A DNA stretch of 64,000 bases, taken from Streptomonospora nanhaiensis. Its GTDB lineage: Bacteria > Actinomycetota > Actinomycetes > Streptosporangiales > Streptosporangiaceae. The position numbers and the translations under genes were made by a program. The stretch spans positions 1 through 64,000 of the forward strand of contig NZ_CP113264.1 in assembly GCF_026642255.1 (NCBI RefSeq), given 5' to 3'. Each line of letters begins with the position of its first letter. Position 1 is the first letter of the stretch. Shown piece after piece: positions 1-14,158 of this stretch. Below the pieces are notes generated by a model. The model saw nothing but the letters and a program-made list of their open reading frames with translations. It searched no databases and was not told the DNA's origin.

Positions 1-73
1 TCCCCCGTCCCCTCCTGCTCCACCCGCAACGCACTGATCCGCACCGAAGGGACAGCACCCATGGCAGGTCACC

Positions 74-2239
74 TTGGCTGACGCACAGGTCAACCTCGCA
101 ATGGTCTGGTCCAGCGTGTTGGACGGGATCGACAACGACTCCCTGCCAGCGCACCAGAGGGCATGGCTGCCGCAGACCCGGCCACTGGGCCTGATCGAGG
201 ACACCGCGCTGATCGCGGCGCCCAACGAGTTCACCAAGAAGGTGCTGGAGACGCGCCTCTACCCCGCCATCAGCAAGGCGCTCTCCGCCCACCTGGGACG
301 GGAGATCCGGGTCGCGGTGACGGTCGACCCGACCGCCGTGCCGACCCCGCCCCCCACCCCCGCGCCGTCGGCCTCCTACGGCCCCTCGGCCACGCGGGGC
401 GCGGAGGCCGACCGCGGGCACACCTTCTCCCCCGGCACGCCCGGCGTCGCCTCGGCCGGGCCGTCCTCGCCGACGGCCCCCGCCACCCCCCACGGCCCGA
501 CCCCGCAGTCGCGGGCCGGCGCCCGGGGCCAGCACGCGCGCCCGGCCCCGTCGCAGGAGGACAGGCTCCCGGGAAGCGGGGGCGCCCCGTCCGGACACAC
601 CAGGGAGGACGCCGCCGCGGGAGCGGGCGCCCACCACGCGCCGCCGACGGCCCGACGGCAGTGGCCCTCCGGACCGTCGGGGGAGGCCGGACACGCCGAC
701 CTGCTCGGTCCCACCCCTTCCCCGGACGCCTACGCCGCGGACGGCGGTCCCGTCCCCCCGGCCGGCCGCGTGACCGGCCAGGCGGACCCGCACGCGGGCC
801 CCGGCCAGGACGGCCAGGACCCGTCGGCGTACGCGGCCCGCGACGTCCCGGCGCCCTGGGTCCAGCAGACGTTCGCCACACCGCAGGAGACCCCGACCTC
901 CCCCCTGTGGGAGCAGCCCTCCGCCCGGGAGGGCCGACGGGAACCGGAGTCGTGGCAGCAGCAGAGCTGGAGCGGGCCCGGCTGGGACCAGCCCAACCGC
1001 TGGGAGACCCCGCGGGGCCCGGCCGCCGGCTCCGAGCAGTTCGCGGCCGGGGACCGGCGGCCCGAGGAGGAGCCGGACGAGGCCTCCCGGGACCAGGACC
1101 CGGCCCCCGAGCCCCCGCCCGAGCCCGTCCGGGCGTCGCCGAGGCCCTCCGCGCCCTCCCCCGCCCCGCCGCCGGGGCGCTCGCCGGAGGTACCCCCCGG
1201 CGAGCACGCGCGACTGAACCCCAAGTACACGTTCGACACCTTCGTCATAGGCTCCAGCAACCGCTTCGCGCACGCGGCGTCGGTCGCGGCGGCCGAGGCG
1301 CCCGCCAAGGCGTACAACCCGCTGTTCATCCACGGCGGCTCCGGCCTGGGCAAGACGCACCTGCTGCACGCCATCGGGCACTACACGCACCGCCTCTACG
1401 AGGGTTCGCGTGTGCGCTACGTCAGCTCCGAGGAGTTCACCAACGAGTTCATCAACTCGATCCGGGACGGCAAGGCGGACGGGTTCCGCCGTCGCTACCG
1501 GGACATCGACGTCCTCCTGGTGGACGACATCCAGTTCCTGGAGAACAAGGAGCAGACGCAGGAGGAGTTCTTCCACACCTTCAACACGCTGCACAACTCC
1601 GACAAGCAGATCGTCATCTCCAGCGACCGGCCGCCCAAGCAGCTGACCACGCTGGAGGACCGCATGCGCAGCCGGTTCGAGTGGGGCCTGCTCACCGACG
1701 TCCAGCCGCCCGAGCTGGAGACGAGGATCGCGATCCTGCGCAAGAAGGCCGCGCAGGAGGGGCTGGCGGCCCCGCCGGAGGTCCTGGAGTTCATCGCCAG
1801 CAAGATCTCCACCAACATCCGCGAACTGGAGGGCGCGCTGATCCGCGTGACCGCCTTCGCGAGCCTCAACCGGCAGTCGGTCGACCTCGACCTCACCAGC
1901 CAGGTGCTGCGCGACCTGGTCCCCAGCACGGAGGTCCCGGAGGTCACGGCCGGGGCGATCATGTCCCAGACGGCCGCGTACTTCGGCCTGACGGTCGAGG
2001 ACCTGTGCGGGACGTCGCGTTCCCGGGTCCTGGTGACCGCCAGGCAGATCGCCATGTACCTGTGCCGGGAGCTGACCGATCTGTCGCTGCCCAAGATCGG
2101 TCAGCAGTTCGGGCGCGACCACACCACGGTCATGCACGCCGACCGCAAGGTCCGCGCGCTGATGGCCGAGCGCAGGTCGATCTACAACCAGGTGCACGAG
2201 CTCACCAGCCGCATCAAGGACCAGCCCTCGCTGCCCTGA
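74..2239 (+). CDS. dnaA: Chromosomal replication initiator DnaA
   Basis: DnaA binds DnaA boxes in oriC and opens the origin in its ATP form. The 721-residue product has domain I at about 1-90, a very long Pro/Gly/Ala-rich linker (domain II) at about 90-378, the AAA+ domain from [13 protein letters not shown] (about 381) with Walker [10 protein letters not shown] (about 421) and Walker B LLVDDIQ (about 480), and the C-terminal DNA-binding motif [10 protein letters not shown] (about 679). Linker length accounts for the size; enteric DnaA is near 470 residues. The TTG at 74 is chosen because an ATG at 61 runs into a stop after six codons; the next in-frame candidate is ATG at 101. oriC lies directly downstream. 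Confidence 0.98.
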   Translation: MADAQVNLAMVWSSVLDGIDNDSLPAHQRAWLPQTRPLGLIEDTALIAAPNEFTKKVLETRLYPAISKALSAHLGREIRVAVTVDPTAVPTPPPTPAPSASYGPSATRGAEADRGHTFSPGTPGVASAGPSSPTAPATPHGPTPQSRAGARGQHARPAPSQEDRLPGSGGAPSGHTREDAAAGAGAHHAPPTARRQWPSGPSGEAGHADLLGPTPSPDAYAADGGPVPPAGRVTGQADPHAGPGQDGQDPSAYAARDVPAPWVQQTFATPQETPTSPLWEQPSAREGRREPESWQQQSWSGPGWDQPNRWETPRGPAAGSEQFAAGDRRPEEEPDEASRDQDPAPEPPPEPVRASPRPSAPSPAPPPGRSPEVPPGEHARLNPKYTFDTFVIGSSNRFAHAASVAAAEAPAKAYNPLFIHGGSGLGKTHLLHAIGHYTHRLYEGSRVRYVSSEEFTNEFINSIRDGKADGFRRRYRDIDVLLVDDIQFLENKEQTQEEFFHTFNTLHNSDKQIVISSDRPPKQLTTLEDRMRSRFEWGLLTDVQPPELETRIAILRKKAAQEGLAAPPEVLEFIASKISTNIRELEGALIRVTAFASLNRQSVDLDLTSQVLRDLVPSTEVPEVTAGAIMSQTAAYFGLTVEDLCGTSRSRVLVTARQIAMYLCRELTDLSLPKIGQQFGRDHTTVMHADRKVRALMAERRSIYNQVHELTSRIKDQPSLP

Positions 2240-2250
2240 TCCCGCTCCCG

Positions 2251-2290
2251 ACCGTGGAGGGGCCCGCCGACCGGCGGGCCCCTCCACGGT
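2251..2290 (+). terminator. dnaA terminator hairpin
   Basis: Perfect 19-base inverted repeat (2251-2269 and 2272-2290) starting 12 bases after the dnaA stop. There is no T-run, as is common in high-GC actinobacteria. Confidence 0.85.
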
Positions 2291-2420
2291 TCCCGCCCCT
2301 GTCCGTACGGGGCCGCCCCCGTCCCGCTCCCGTGCGGCCCCGGCGGGCGCCCGGGGGGCGGACGGCTCCCCCTCACGCTCCCGCACGGACCGGGCGGGAC
2401 CGCGCCCCGGCTCCTGCGGA

Positions 2421-2448
2421 CATGTCGTCCCGTCGACGGGGCGACATG
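2421..2448. repeat. Near-perfect palindrome of TGTCG-type intergenic repeat
   Basis: Arms 2421-2434 and 2435-2448 are inverted copies with one mismatch, built from CATGTCG and CCCGTCGACGGG words. It belongs with the octamer-type repeats seen in other gaps of this window and lies between the dnaA terminator and the first DnaA box. Confidence 0.6.
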
Positions 2449-2493
2449 GCGACTTGTCGTCCGCGGACGCCCCGCCCGCCGCCTCCCCCGGAG

Positions 2494-3325
2494 TTATCCA
2501 CAGGCCTGTGGGGACGAACGCCCCGCCTTGTCGGGGTTCACGGCCCCTGCGCGGGGCCGCCGCGGTCCGTCCGCGACACTCTTCGTTTCGCCTGGTTCCG
2601 GGGTCGGCGCCCCCGCTGTTGCCCTCCCCACACCGGCGTCCGCGGACGTCTGGCGGCGCTCCGCCCCTGTTCACGCCACATGGCGGAGGCAGGCCCTGTG
2701 GAAAAACCTGTGCACAGACTCTTTGTCCGCGTTCGGGTGGTCTGTGGAGGGTGTCGGAAAAAAACTTTGGCGGATTCTCGCGGAAGTTATCCACAGGAGA
2801 GGGTCGAAATCTGTGGACAACCCTGTGGACAAGCTGTGGACAACCGCGTCGAAGCTGTGGGTAACCCACCCCTTCTCTGTGGACGCCGAAGCCGACCCCT
2901 TCCCGTCCACACCCCGCCCCACTGTGGACAAGCTGGGGAAAACCTGTGGACGAACCTGTGGACGCGGTGTGGACAACCTGAGGGGCCCCTCGGTTGTCCA
3001 CAAGGGGCCCGACTTACGCACAGGGTTACACACAGGACCTGTGGACAAAAATTCGCAGTCTGACCTGCGACAATGATGGTTATCCACACTATCCACAGGC
3101 CCTACTACTACGGCGCACCTTCATTAACCCAAGAGTGGCTTCACAACAGCTTCGCGGAAAATCTGTGGACAAAGCCCCGAGACGACAGCGACGACAGACC
3201 GGTGCCGAGCTGTCAGCGGCAGGGGAGGAATCCGGGTAACGTGTGGTCTCGCCCCTGTCCTCCGCCGCCCACATCCGAGCGGTGGCCCCTACGGGATCCG
3301 AGCCGGCTCCCAGGCGCTGTCCACA
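2494..3325. other. oriC: Replication origin oriC with DnaA-box cluster
   Basis: The gap of about 1.2 kb between dnaA and dnaN is packed with DnaA-box 9-mers. TTATCCACA occurs at 2494, 2787 and 3080. TTGTCCACA occurs at 2994 and, as TGTGGACAA, at 2812, 2824, 2835, 2923, 2968, 3040 and 3164. Near matches are TGTGGGTAA 2856, TGTGGACGC 2878 and 2957, TGTGGACGA 2945, CTATCCACA 3089 and CTGTCCACA 3317. Boxes occur on both strands with densest packing at 2787-3097. A comparatively A/T-richer stretch at about 3100-3160 is a candidate unwinding element (inference). The size and position match actinobacterial oriC. Confidence 0.95.
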
Positions 3326-3427
3326 GCCCTGTCGACGGAGTACTCCGGCAGACCCACAGACACCCCACGAGCTGCAACGTTGAGGCTTCGACCGGTACTG
3401 CCGGTCGTGCGGAAAGTGAGTCGGAAA

Positions 3428-4567
3428 GTGAAGTTCCGGGTCGAACGCGACGTCCTGGCCGAGGCAGTCGCCTGGACCGCGCGCACACTGCCGACGCGCC
3501 CCTCGGTGCCGGTCCTGGTCGGCATCCTGCTGGAGGCCGGCGAGTTCGAGGGCCGGCAGCAGCTGCGCCTGTCCGGCTTCGACTACGAGGTGTCCACCCA
3601 GGCGGCGGTCGACGTCGAGGTCGAGGAGCCCGGCCAGGTCCTGGTCACCGGCAAGCTCCTCGCCGAGATCACCCGCAACCTCCCTCCCCAGGCTGTGCAG
3701 GTCGCCACCGACGGCTCCAAGGTCGTTGTCACCGGCGGCAGCGCGAAGTTCACGCTGAACACCATGCCGGTCGAGGACTACCCCACGCTCCCGGAGATGC
3801 CCGGTGTGAGCGGGACCATCGGCAGCGACGCCTTCGCCGCCGCCGTCAGCCAGGTGGCCGTGGCCGCCGGGCGCGACGACACCCTGCCGATGCTCACCGG
3901 CGTCCGCGTCGAGATCGAGGGCGAGACGATCACGCTCGCCTCCACCGACCGCTACCGCCTGGCCGTGCGCGAGCTGACCTGGAAGCCCGAGAACCCCGAC
4001 CTCTCCGCGGTCGCGCTGGTCCCCGCCAAGACGCTCCACGACACCGCCAAGTCGCTGACCTCCGGCGCCGAGATCTCCATCGCGCTCGCCAGCAGCGACT
4101 CCGGCGAGGGCATGATCGGCTTCGAGGGCGGCGGCCGCCGCACCACCACGCGCCTGCTCGACGGCGAGTTCCCCAAGTACCGGGCACTCCTGCCGGACAC
4201 GTTCAACTCGGTCGCCGAGGTGGGGCGCGCCGAGTTCGTCGAGGCGGTCAAGCGCGTCTCGCTCGTCGCCGAGCGCAACACCCCGCTGCGACTCTCCTTC
4301 ACCCAGGGCCAGCTGGTCCTGGAGGCCGGTACCGGCGAGGAGGCCCAGGCGGTCGAGGTCCTGGAGGCCGATCTGGACGGCGACGACATCCAGATCGCCT
4401 TCAACTCCGGGTTCCTGCTGGACGGGCTCGGCGCCATCGGCACCGACGTCGCCCGCATGAACTTCACCACCTCGACCAAGCCGTCGATCCTCACCGGGAA
4501 GCCGGCGGAGGAGGGCTCGGCCCCCGAGTACCGCTACCTGATCATGCCGGTGCGCCAGCCCGGCTGA
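3428..4567 (+). CDS. dnaN: DNA polymerase III beta clamp
   Basis: DnaN is the sliding clamp that tethers DNA polymerase III to DNA. The product begins VKFRVERDVLAEAVAWTAR, the standard actinobacterial N-terminus, and ends YLIMPVRQPG, the usual clamp C-terminus. From the GTG at 3428 it is 379 residues, matching the family. A TTG at 3380 and a GTG at 3416 are in frame, but they would add residues not seen in relatives. GGAAAG at 3411-3416 lies 11 bases upstream of the chosen start. It is the first gene after oriC. Confidence 0.97.
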   Translation: MKFRVERDVLAEAVAWTARTLPTRPSVPVLVGILLEAGEFEGRQQLRLSGFDYEVSTQAAVDVEVEEPGQVLVTGKLLAEITRNLPPQAVQVATDGSKVVVTGGSAKFTLNTMPVEDYPTLPEMPGVSGTIGSDAFAAAVSQVAVAAGRDDTLPMLTGVRVEIEGETITLASTDRYRLAVRELTWKPENPDLSAVALVPAKTLHDTAKSLTSGAEISIALASSDSGEGMIGFEGGGRRTTTRLLDGEFPKYRALLPDTFNSVAEVGRAEFVEAVKRVSLVAERNTPLRLSFTQGQLVLEAGTGEEAQAVEVLEADLDGDDIQIAFNSGFLLDGLGAIGTDVARMNFTTSTKPSILTGKPAEEGSAPEYRYLIMPVRQPG

Positions 4568-4668
4568 TCCGGACAGGTTCGATTGACTGGCGTCCGCCGG
4601 ACCCGGCCCGCGGCTTCCGCCCCGGGCCGGTCGGCTTCCATCCGCAGGTGGCGAAGGGGAGTACAACG

Positions 4669-5571
4669 ATGCAGATCGGCATGATCGGTCTCGGCAAGAT
4701 GGGCGGCAACATGGCCGCCAGGCTCCGGGAGAAGGGCCACGAGGTCATCGGCTACGACGTCGCCTCGCAGGAGCGCGACGTCGACACCCTGGCCGAGCTG
4801 GTCGGCCGACTGGCCGCTCCGCGGACCGTCTGGGTGATGGTCCCCGCGGGGGAGCCCACCTCCGCCACCGTCGCCGAACTCGGCGACCTCCTGGAGGCGG
4901 GCGACCTCGTCATCGAGGGCGGCAACACCCACTACGTCGACGACCGCACCCGCGCCGAGGCCCTGTCGGCCAGGGGCGTCGGCTACGTCGACGCCGGTGT
5001 CAGCGGAGGGGTCTGGGGCCGTCAGAACGGCTACGGCATCATGGTCGGCGGCGCGGCGTCCGACATCGAGCGGGCGCGCCCGGTCTTCGACTCCCTCACC
5101 CCCGACGAGGGCGGCGGCTTCGTGCACGCCGGCGGCGTCGGCGCCGGCCACTTCGTGAAGATGGTCCACAACGGCATCGAGTACGGCATGATGCAGGCCT
5201 TCGCCGAGGGCTACGAGCTCATGGCCGCCTCCGACGTCGTGGACGACGTGCCCGGCACGTTCGAGAGCTGGCGCGAGGGCACGGTCGTGCGCTCGTGGCT
5301 GCTCGACCTGCTCTCCCGGGCCCTGGAGCAGGACCCGGACCTGGCGGAGCTGCGCGGCTACGCCCAGGACTCCGGCGAGGGCCGCTGGACGGTCCAGGCC
5401 GCCGTGGACCTCGCCGTCCCGGCCCCGGCGATCACCGCGGCGCTCTTCGCCCGGTTCGCCTCCCGCCAGGACGACAGCCCCGCGATGAAGGTCGTCGCCG
5501 CGCTGCGCAACCAGTTCGGCGGCCACGCCGTCACCAAGGCCGGCGCCGCCGACGACCACGACGAGCCCTAG
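4669..5571 (+). CDS. gnd: 6-phosphogluconate dehydrogenase, short (decarboxylating) type
   Basis: Oxidises 6-phosphogluconate to ribulose 5-phosphate and CO2 in the pentose phosphate pathway. The N-terminus MQIGMIGLGKMGGNMAARL is the Rossmann dinucleotide site. The substrate signature VDAGVSGGVWGRQNGYGIMVGG and the KMVHNGIEYGMMQAFAEG helix with catalytic Lys and Asn follow. At 300 residues it is the short form (often NAD-preferring), not the form of about 470 residues. The ATG at 4669 follows an AGGGGAG ribosome site. A gene of this type between dnaN and recF is conserved in streptomycete-like origins. Confidence 0.94.
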   Translation: MQIGMIGLGKMGGNMAARLREKGHEVIGYDVASQERDVDTLAELVGRLAAPRTVWVMVPAGEPTSATVAELGDLLEAGDLVIEGGNTHYVDDRTRAEALSARGVGYVDAGVSGGVWGRQNGYGIMVGGAASDIERARPVFDSLTPDEGGGFVHAGGVGAGHFVKMVHNGIEYGMMQAFAEGYELMAASDVVDDVPGTFESWREGTVVRSWLLDLLSRALEQDPDLAELRGYAQDSGEGRWTVQAAVDLAVPAPAITAALFARFASRQDDSPAMKVVAALRNQFGGHAVTKAGAADDHDEP

Positions 5572-5757
5572 GGCGTCGCCCCTCTCCCCCGGGCCCGAGG
5601 CGCCCGCGCCCCGGCACGGTCCGTGCCGTACGCCGCCCGCCCGGGCGCGGGGCTCCCGCACCGCTCCTCCCCGGGGACGCGCCTTCGTGCCCGTCCCCGG
5701 GACCACCGCACCCTTCTCCGCCCGAAGTCCGCGCTCCAGCCCCAGGAGGAAGGCCGG

Positions 5758-6891
5758 ATGTACGTATCCCACCTGCAACTGGCCGACTTCCGCTCCTACG
5801 AGTCCGCGCTGCTGGAGCTGGCTCCGGGCGTGAGCGTGTTCGTCGGGTCCAACGGCCAGGGCAAGACCAACCTCGTCGAGGCGATCGGCTACGTGGCCAC
5901 CCTGGGGAGCCACCGTGTCTCCTCCGACACCCCGCTGGTCCGCATGGGCGCGCCCCGCGCCATCGTCCGGGCCAAGGTCGTCCGTGACGACCGGTCCATG
6001 GTGGTGGACCTGGAGCTCAACCCCGGCCGCGCCAACCGCGCCCGGATCAACCAGGCCGCGGCCGGCCGGCCGCGCGACGTCCTGGGGATCCTGCGCACGG
6101 TGCTGTTCGCGCCGGAGGACCTGGCCCTGGTCAAGGGCGACCCCGGTGAGCGGCGCCGTTTCCTGGACGACCTCCTGGTGGCCCGCACGCCCCGCATGGC
6201 GGGGGTGCGCTCCGACTACGACCGGGTGCTCAAGCAGCGCAACGCGCTGCTCAAGTCGGCCTCCAGCCGCATGTTCAAGCAGCGCGCGGCGCCCGACCTG
6301 AGCACGCTGGAGGTCTGGGACGACCACCTGGCCGAGGCGGGGGCGGAGCTGCTGGCGGCGCGGCTGGCACTGGTGGAGGAGCTGAGACCGAGGATCGGTG
6401 CGGCCTACGCCGGGCTGACCGACTCGGGCGGGCCGGCGGTCCCCCATTACCGGAGCTCCGCGGCGCCGGAGGGCGCCGGGCTTCCCGAGGACCGCCCCCG
6501 GCTCGCGGACGCCCTTCGCGCGGCCATGGCGGAGGCGCGCGACAAGGAGCTCCAGCGCGGGATCAGCCTGGTGGGGCCGCACCGCGACGACCTCCACCTC
6601 CAGCTCGGCGACATGCCGGCCAAGGGGTACGCGAGCCAGGGCGAGTCCTGGTCGTACGCCCTCTCCCTCAAGCTCGCCGCGTTCGAGCTGCTGAGAGCGG
6701 ACGGGGACGACCCGGTGCTGATCCTGGACGACGTGTTCGCGGAGCTCGACAGCGAGCGGCGCCGCAGGCTGGCCGAGCGCGTGCGCGACGCCGAGCAGGT
6801 CCTGGTGACCGCCGCCGTCGCCGAGGACATCCCCGAGGAGCTGGACGGGGCGCGGTTCGGAGTGCGCGAGGGGGCCGTCGAGGGTGAGTGA
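5758..6891 (+). CDS. recF: Recombination/repair protein RecF
   Basis: RecF is an SMC-like ATPase that helps load RecA at gaps. The 377-residue product has [14 protein letters not shown] at the N-terminus, Walker [10 protein letters not shown] near residue 33, the ABC-type signature region near [15 protein letters not shown], and Walker [12 protein letters not shown] near 321. The ATG at 5758 has an excellent AGGAGG site just upstream. Its stop overlaps the dciA GTG by 8 bases (6884-6891), so the two are translationally coupled. Confidence 0.97.
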   Translation: MYVSHLQLADFRSYESALLELAPGVSVFVGSNGQGKTNLVEAIGYVATLGSHRVSSDTPLVRMGAPRAIVRAKVVRDDRSMVVDLELNPGRANRARINQAAAGRPRDVLGILRTVLFAPEDLALVKGDPGERRRFLDDLLVARTPRMAGVRSDYDRVLKQRNALLKSASSRMFKQRAAPDLSTLEVWDDHLAEAGAELLAARLALVEELRPRIGAAYAGLTDSGGPAVPHYRSSAAPEGAGLPEDRPRLADALRAAMAEARDKELQRGISLVGPHRDDLHLQLGDMPAKGYASQGESWSYALSLKLAAFELLRADGDDPVLILDDVFAELDSERRRRLAERVRDAEQVLVTAAVAEDIPEELDGARFGVREGAVEGE

Positions 6892-7498
6892 CCACCGTCC
6901 ACAGCCTGTGGACACGCCGGGCGGATCCCCGGGCCCCGGCCCGGGGGCGGGGGCATCGGTCCTCGGCGGGGGCGCGCTCCGTCCACAGGCTGTGGACGGA
7001 GCACTCCGGCCCCCCGACCCGGCTCCGTCCGCACCGTCCTCCCCGCCCGTCCCCGCGGCGCCCGCCGAGCCCGTGGCGTCCGGGGCCGACCTCGCGCGCC
7101 AGGCTCTCGCGAGGGCCAGGGCCGAGGCGCGCGACCGCGGCGCCGTCCCCCGCGGATCCCAGCGCTCGCGGAGGCGTGGCCGGATGCGGTCACGCAACGA
7201 GCCGCAGCTGTTCGGCGAGGCCGTGCGGACCTGGCTCATCGAGCACGGGTGGCAGGAACAGGTGGCGATCGGGGGCGTCTTCGGCCGCTGGTCGGACATC
7301 GTGGGCGAATTCAATGCCGAGCATCTGCGCCCCGAAAGTTATTCGGAGGGCGAACTGGTCGTGGTGGCCGATTCGCCGACGATGGCAGCCCACGCACGAG
7401 CGATGGTGCGCGATCTGATGCGCCGCCTCAACGAGGAGCTGGGCGACGGGACGGTCGTCGCGATCAAGGTCCGGGGCCCCGGTTTCCGGCGCCGCTGA
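6884..7498 (+). CDS. dciA: DciA-type helicase loader (DUF721)
   Basis: The 204-residue product has a Pro/Ala-rich N-terminal half and a C-terminal DUF721 domain (about 105-204: [60 protein letters not shown]). DUF721 proteins next to recF/dnaA are the DciA family, shown in other bacteria to act with the replicative helicase in place of DnaC/DnaI. The GTG start at 6884 overlaps recF. Two copies of an unusual 17-bp palindrome lie inside the 5' part of this gene and a third lies behind it. Confidence 0.88.
   Translation: MSDHRPQPVDTPGGSPGPGPGAGASVLGGGALRPQAVDGALRPPDPAPSAPSSPPVPAAPAEPVASGADLARQALARARAEARDRGAVPRGSQRSRRRGRMRSRNEPQLFGEAVRTWLIEHGWQEQVAIGGVFGRWSDIVGEFNAEHLRPESYSEGELVVVADSPTMAAHARAMVRDLMRRLNEELGDGTVVAIKVRGPGFRRR
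6897..6997. repeat. Two 17-bp palindromes of paired DnaA half-boxes
   Basis: GTCCACAGCCTGTGGAC at 6897-6913 and GTCCACAGGCTGTGGAC at 6981-6997 lie inside the start of dciA. Each half is the TGTGGAC core of a DnaA box facing its partner with one base between. A third copy is at 7544-7560. None has the full TTGTCCACA 9-mer. Confidence 0.75.
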
Positions 7499-7506
7499 AC
7501 GGCCTT

Positions 7507-7540
7507 CCGGGCCTCCCGCTCCGCGGAGGGGGAGGCCCGG
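7507..7540 (+). terminator. Terminator after dciA
   Basis: Arms CCGGGCCTCCC (7507-7517) and GGGAGGCCCGG (7530-7540) pair exactly, with a smaller palindrome in the loop. It starts 9 bases after the dciA stop and should end the recF-dciA transcript. Confidence 0.75.
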
Positions 7541-7543
7541 ACC

Positions 7544-7560
7544 GTCCACAGGCTGTGGAT
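7544..7560. repeat. Third DnaA-half-box palindrome
   Basis: GTCCACAGGCTGTGGAT, one base off the copy at 6981-6997, directly behind the dciA terminator and upstream of gyrB. Confidence 0.7.
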
Positions 7561-7790
7561 AGCCGCAGGTGAACGCGGTCCTCCCGGGGGTGGTGTGCTA
7601 CCGGGGGTACGTGGTGCGGGGTGCGCGATCCGGGGCGGGCGGCACGTCCCCGACGTCCGGCCCAACGCCACTGAAGCGCGCCGGGACTTGCGGGAGACCC
7701 CTCCCGCGTGTAGGGAGTCGGCTCCCTCCCTGAACGTTCGTTGTGATGCGGCACAGGGCCGCCAATGCCACTTTGTCGTACCGCGCGGGG

Positions 7791-7796
7791 TATCAT
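7791..7796 (+). promoter_or_regulatory. Candidate gyrB promoter -10
   Basis: TATCAT in an otherwise very GC-rich gap, about 190 bases upstream of the gyrB start. No convincing -35 hexamer at 16-18 bases. The gap 7561-7984 holds no gene; the long leader might carry supercoiling control, which is known for gyrase genes but not shown here. Confidence 0.35.
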
Positions 7797-7822
7797 GGAG
7801 ACGGTTCTTCAGACGCCTGTAG

Positions 7823-9922
<2,100 letters not shown>

Positions 9923-9997
9923 AGGGACCGGGCCCGGGGCGAGGTCCCGGGCAGTGAACCACGCTCAACACAAGCTTCGTAGAAGGGATCGACATCC

Positions 9998-12619
<2,622 letters not shown>

Positions 12620-12643
12620 ACTGCGCGTTAAGCCCGATAAGGA

Positions 12644-12672
12644 CCGTGGGGTTCGCTTCGCGAACCCCACGG
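12644..12672 (+). terminator. Hairpin after gyrA
   Basis: CCGTGGGGTTCG (12644-12655) pairs exactly with CGAACCCCACGG (12661-12672) around CTTCG. Lies between gyrA and the DUF3566 gene, without a T-run; may attenuate rather than stop. Confidence 0.65.
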
Positions 12673-12726
12673 GGTCCGAGCGCCTCAAACACCCGTTCTC
12701 AACGAAAGTCCAGCGGTAACGTTTCT

Positions 12727-13482
12727 ATGTCTGACAACCAGCGGAACACCACCACGAACGAATCCGACTCGGACACGGCAGGAACCGCCGGGGTCGAGGA
12801 CATGGAGACGGCCGAGAGGGACACTGTCGGGGCGGAGGTCACCGGGACCGCCGGGACGCCCGCGAGCGAGGGCGTCGAGGAGTCCGGAGACGACGCGAAG
12901 GCCCCCGCCGAGCCCGAGGCGGAGCCGGAGTCCGGGAAGGCCCCGGCTGCGGTCGAGGAGCCCGTCGCCCCCGTGTCCGCGCCGGCCGAGCCGGCGGAGG
13001 AGGAGCCCGTGACGGAGGACCGCGCTGAGGCGGGGGGAACGCCAGTGACCGAAACGAAGGCCTCGGTGCCCGAGGGCCCGAACGCCGTGAAGGCCACCTT
13101 GTCCAGCAGGAAGGCGCACCTGACGGTCTCCCGTGTGGAGCCCTGGTCGGTGATGAAGTTCAGCTTCGTCGTCTCCCTGGTCTGCTTCATCGTCCTGTTC
13201 GTGGCGATCGCCGTCATCTACGCGACGCTGTCGATGCTGGGCGTCTTCGAGGAGCTGACCAGCATGATCGACGCCCTCCTGGAGGGCGACGGCGGTGATG
13301 GCGAGCTCGGTCTGAACCCGGCCGCGTGGTTCTCGCCGGGACGCGTGCTCGGCTACACCGGTGTGGTCGGCGCGCTGAACATCGTGCTGATCACGGCGCT
13401 GTCCACCGTGGGCGCGATGGTCTACAACCTGGTCGCCGACCTGGTCGGCGGCGTGGACGTGACGCTGTCCGAGGCCGAGTAG
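12727..13482 (+). CDS. DUF3566 membrane protein
   Basis: The 251-residue product has an acidic, Pro/Glu/Ala-rich cytoplasmic N-terminus of about 115 residues and a C-terminal DUF3566 domain with two membrane segments, near MKFSFVVSLVCFIVLFVAIAVIY and VVGALNIVLITALSTVGAMVYNLVADL. A gene of this family immediately after gyrA is conserved in actinobacteria; its role is unknown. The ATG at 12727 (MSDNQRN) is preferred over an in-frame start at 12646, which falls inside the gyrA hairpin. The ribosome site is weak. Confidence 0.88.
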   Translation: MSDNQRNTTTNESDSDTAGTAGVEDMETAERDTVGAEVTGTAGTPASEGVEESGDDAKAPAEPEAEPESGKAPAAVEEPVAPVSAPAEPAEEEPVTEDRAEAGGTPVTETKASVPEGPNAVKATLSSRKAHLTVSRVEPWSVMKFSFVVSLVCFIVLFVAIAVIYATLSMLGVFEELTSMIDALLEGDGGDGELGLNPAAWFSPGRVLGYTGVVGALNIVLITALSTVGAMVYNLVADLVGGVDVTLSEAE

Positions 13483-13493
13483 GCCCTTGGCGC

Positions 13494-13524
13494 CGGCCCG
13501 GCCCTCCCCCGGAGGGCCGGGCCG
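13494..13524 (+). terminator. Terminator after DUF3566 gene
   Basis: CGGCCCGGCCCTCC (13494-13507) and GGAGGGCCGGGCCG (13511-13524) form a perfect 14-bp stem with a CCC loop, 11 bases past the stop. Confidence 0.75.
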
Positions 13525-13619
13525 AAGCGCGTACGGAGCACTCCCGGCCAGGGGTAAAATGGGAAGTGAAGAGGGGCGCGGAGGCCGCGTCTCCCTTCGC
13601 TTCCGTGTCAGGTATCCGG

Positions 13620-13649
13620 TTCGCCCGGGTGCGGTGGGTGCGGTAGAGT
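13620..13649 (+). promoter_or_regulatory. Candidate tRNA-Ile promoter
   Basis: TTCGCC (13620-13625), an 18-base spacer and TAGAGT (13644-13649), ending 13 bases before the mature tRNA. The -10 fits actinobacterial housekeeping sites; the -35 is poor. Confidence 0.4.
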
Positions 13650-13662
13650 TTCCTCGGAACGA

Positions 13663-13736
13663 GGGCGTATAGCTCAGTCGGTTAGAGCGCATCCCTGATA
13701 AGGATGAGGCCCCAGGTTCAAGTCCTGGTACGCCCA
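13663..13736 (+). tRNA. tRNA-Ile (GAT anticodon)
   Basis: A full cloverleaf can be drawn. The acceptor GGGCGTA pairs with TACGCCC, followed by discriminator A (13736). The D arm is GCTC...GAGC, the anticodon stem CATCC/GGATG closes the loop CTGATAA with anticodon GAT, and the T arm CCAGG-TTCAAGT-CCTGG follows. The 3' end reads CCC rather than CCA, so CCA must be added. A tRNA-Ile after gyrA is the normal actinobacterial arrangement. Confidence 0.97.
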
Positions 13737-13742
13737 CCCACG

Positions 13743-13774
13743 AAAAGGCCCCCCGGTCACCCGGGGGGCCTTTT
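13743..13774 (+). terminator. Strong terminator after tRNA-Ile
   Basis: AAAAGGCCCCCCGG (13743-13756) and CCGGGGGGCCTTTT (13761-13774) pair perfectly around TCAC, with A- and T-runs at the ends. Confidence 0.93.
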
Positions 13775-13960
13775 GCGTACTGCTGGAAAGTACGGCATCA
13801 GCTGCTCGTAGAGCCTTTATCCGGGCCGGTCCCATCCTCCGCCGATGCTTCCTCCGAGCCGCTCGAGCGCTTCCACCGTGCTGTCGTCGTGAACGTCGGT
13901 GTGCGGGTCCGCGGTCGGCCTGATCCGGCTGTGGCGGGGGGTCCGCATCGACGGGTCGTC

Positions 13961-14000
13961 ATGTCGCCGTGTCGACAAGCGGCCGTGTCGACAGGTGCCC
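13961..14000. repeat. Octamer-period TGTCG repeat
   Basis: Five consecutive 8-base units, ATGTCGCC, GTGTCGAC, AAGCGGCC, GTGTCGAC and AGGTGCCC. It lies in the 422-base gap between the tRNA terminator and the hydrolase 3' end, in which I see no gene. Confidence 0.6.
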
Positions 14001-14158
14001 TGATCGACACGCCGACCCGGGTGCGGAGGGCGGCGCGTTCGGCGGGTGCGGACGCGCCGGCGTCCCCGGCGGGCGCGCGCCGCACACGCGGCGCGGTTCC
14101 GGCGGGGACGTTCCGGCCCGCCCGCCCGGCCGCGGCGCGGCCGGGCGGACGCCCGGCG

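Noticed and set aside
61..81. ATG at 61 as the dnaA start
   Set aside because: It stops after six codons and is in another frame; kept only as a possible upstream ORF.
163..3063. A 966-codon open frame overlapping dnaA and oriC
   Set aside because: It is the +1 shadow of dnaA, very Arg/Pro/Gly-rich, and runs through the DnaA-box cluster; the third-codon GC pattern belongs to dnaA.
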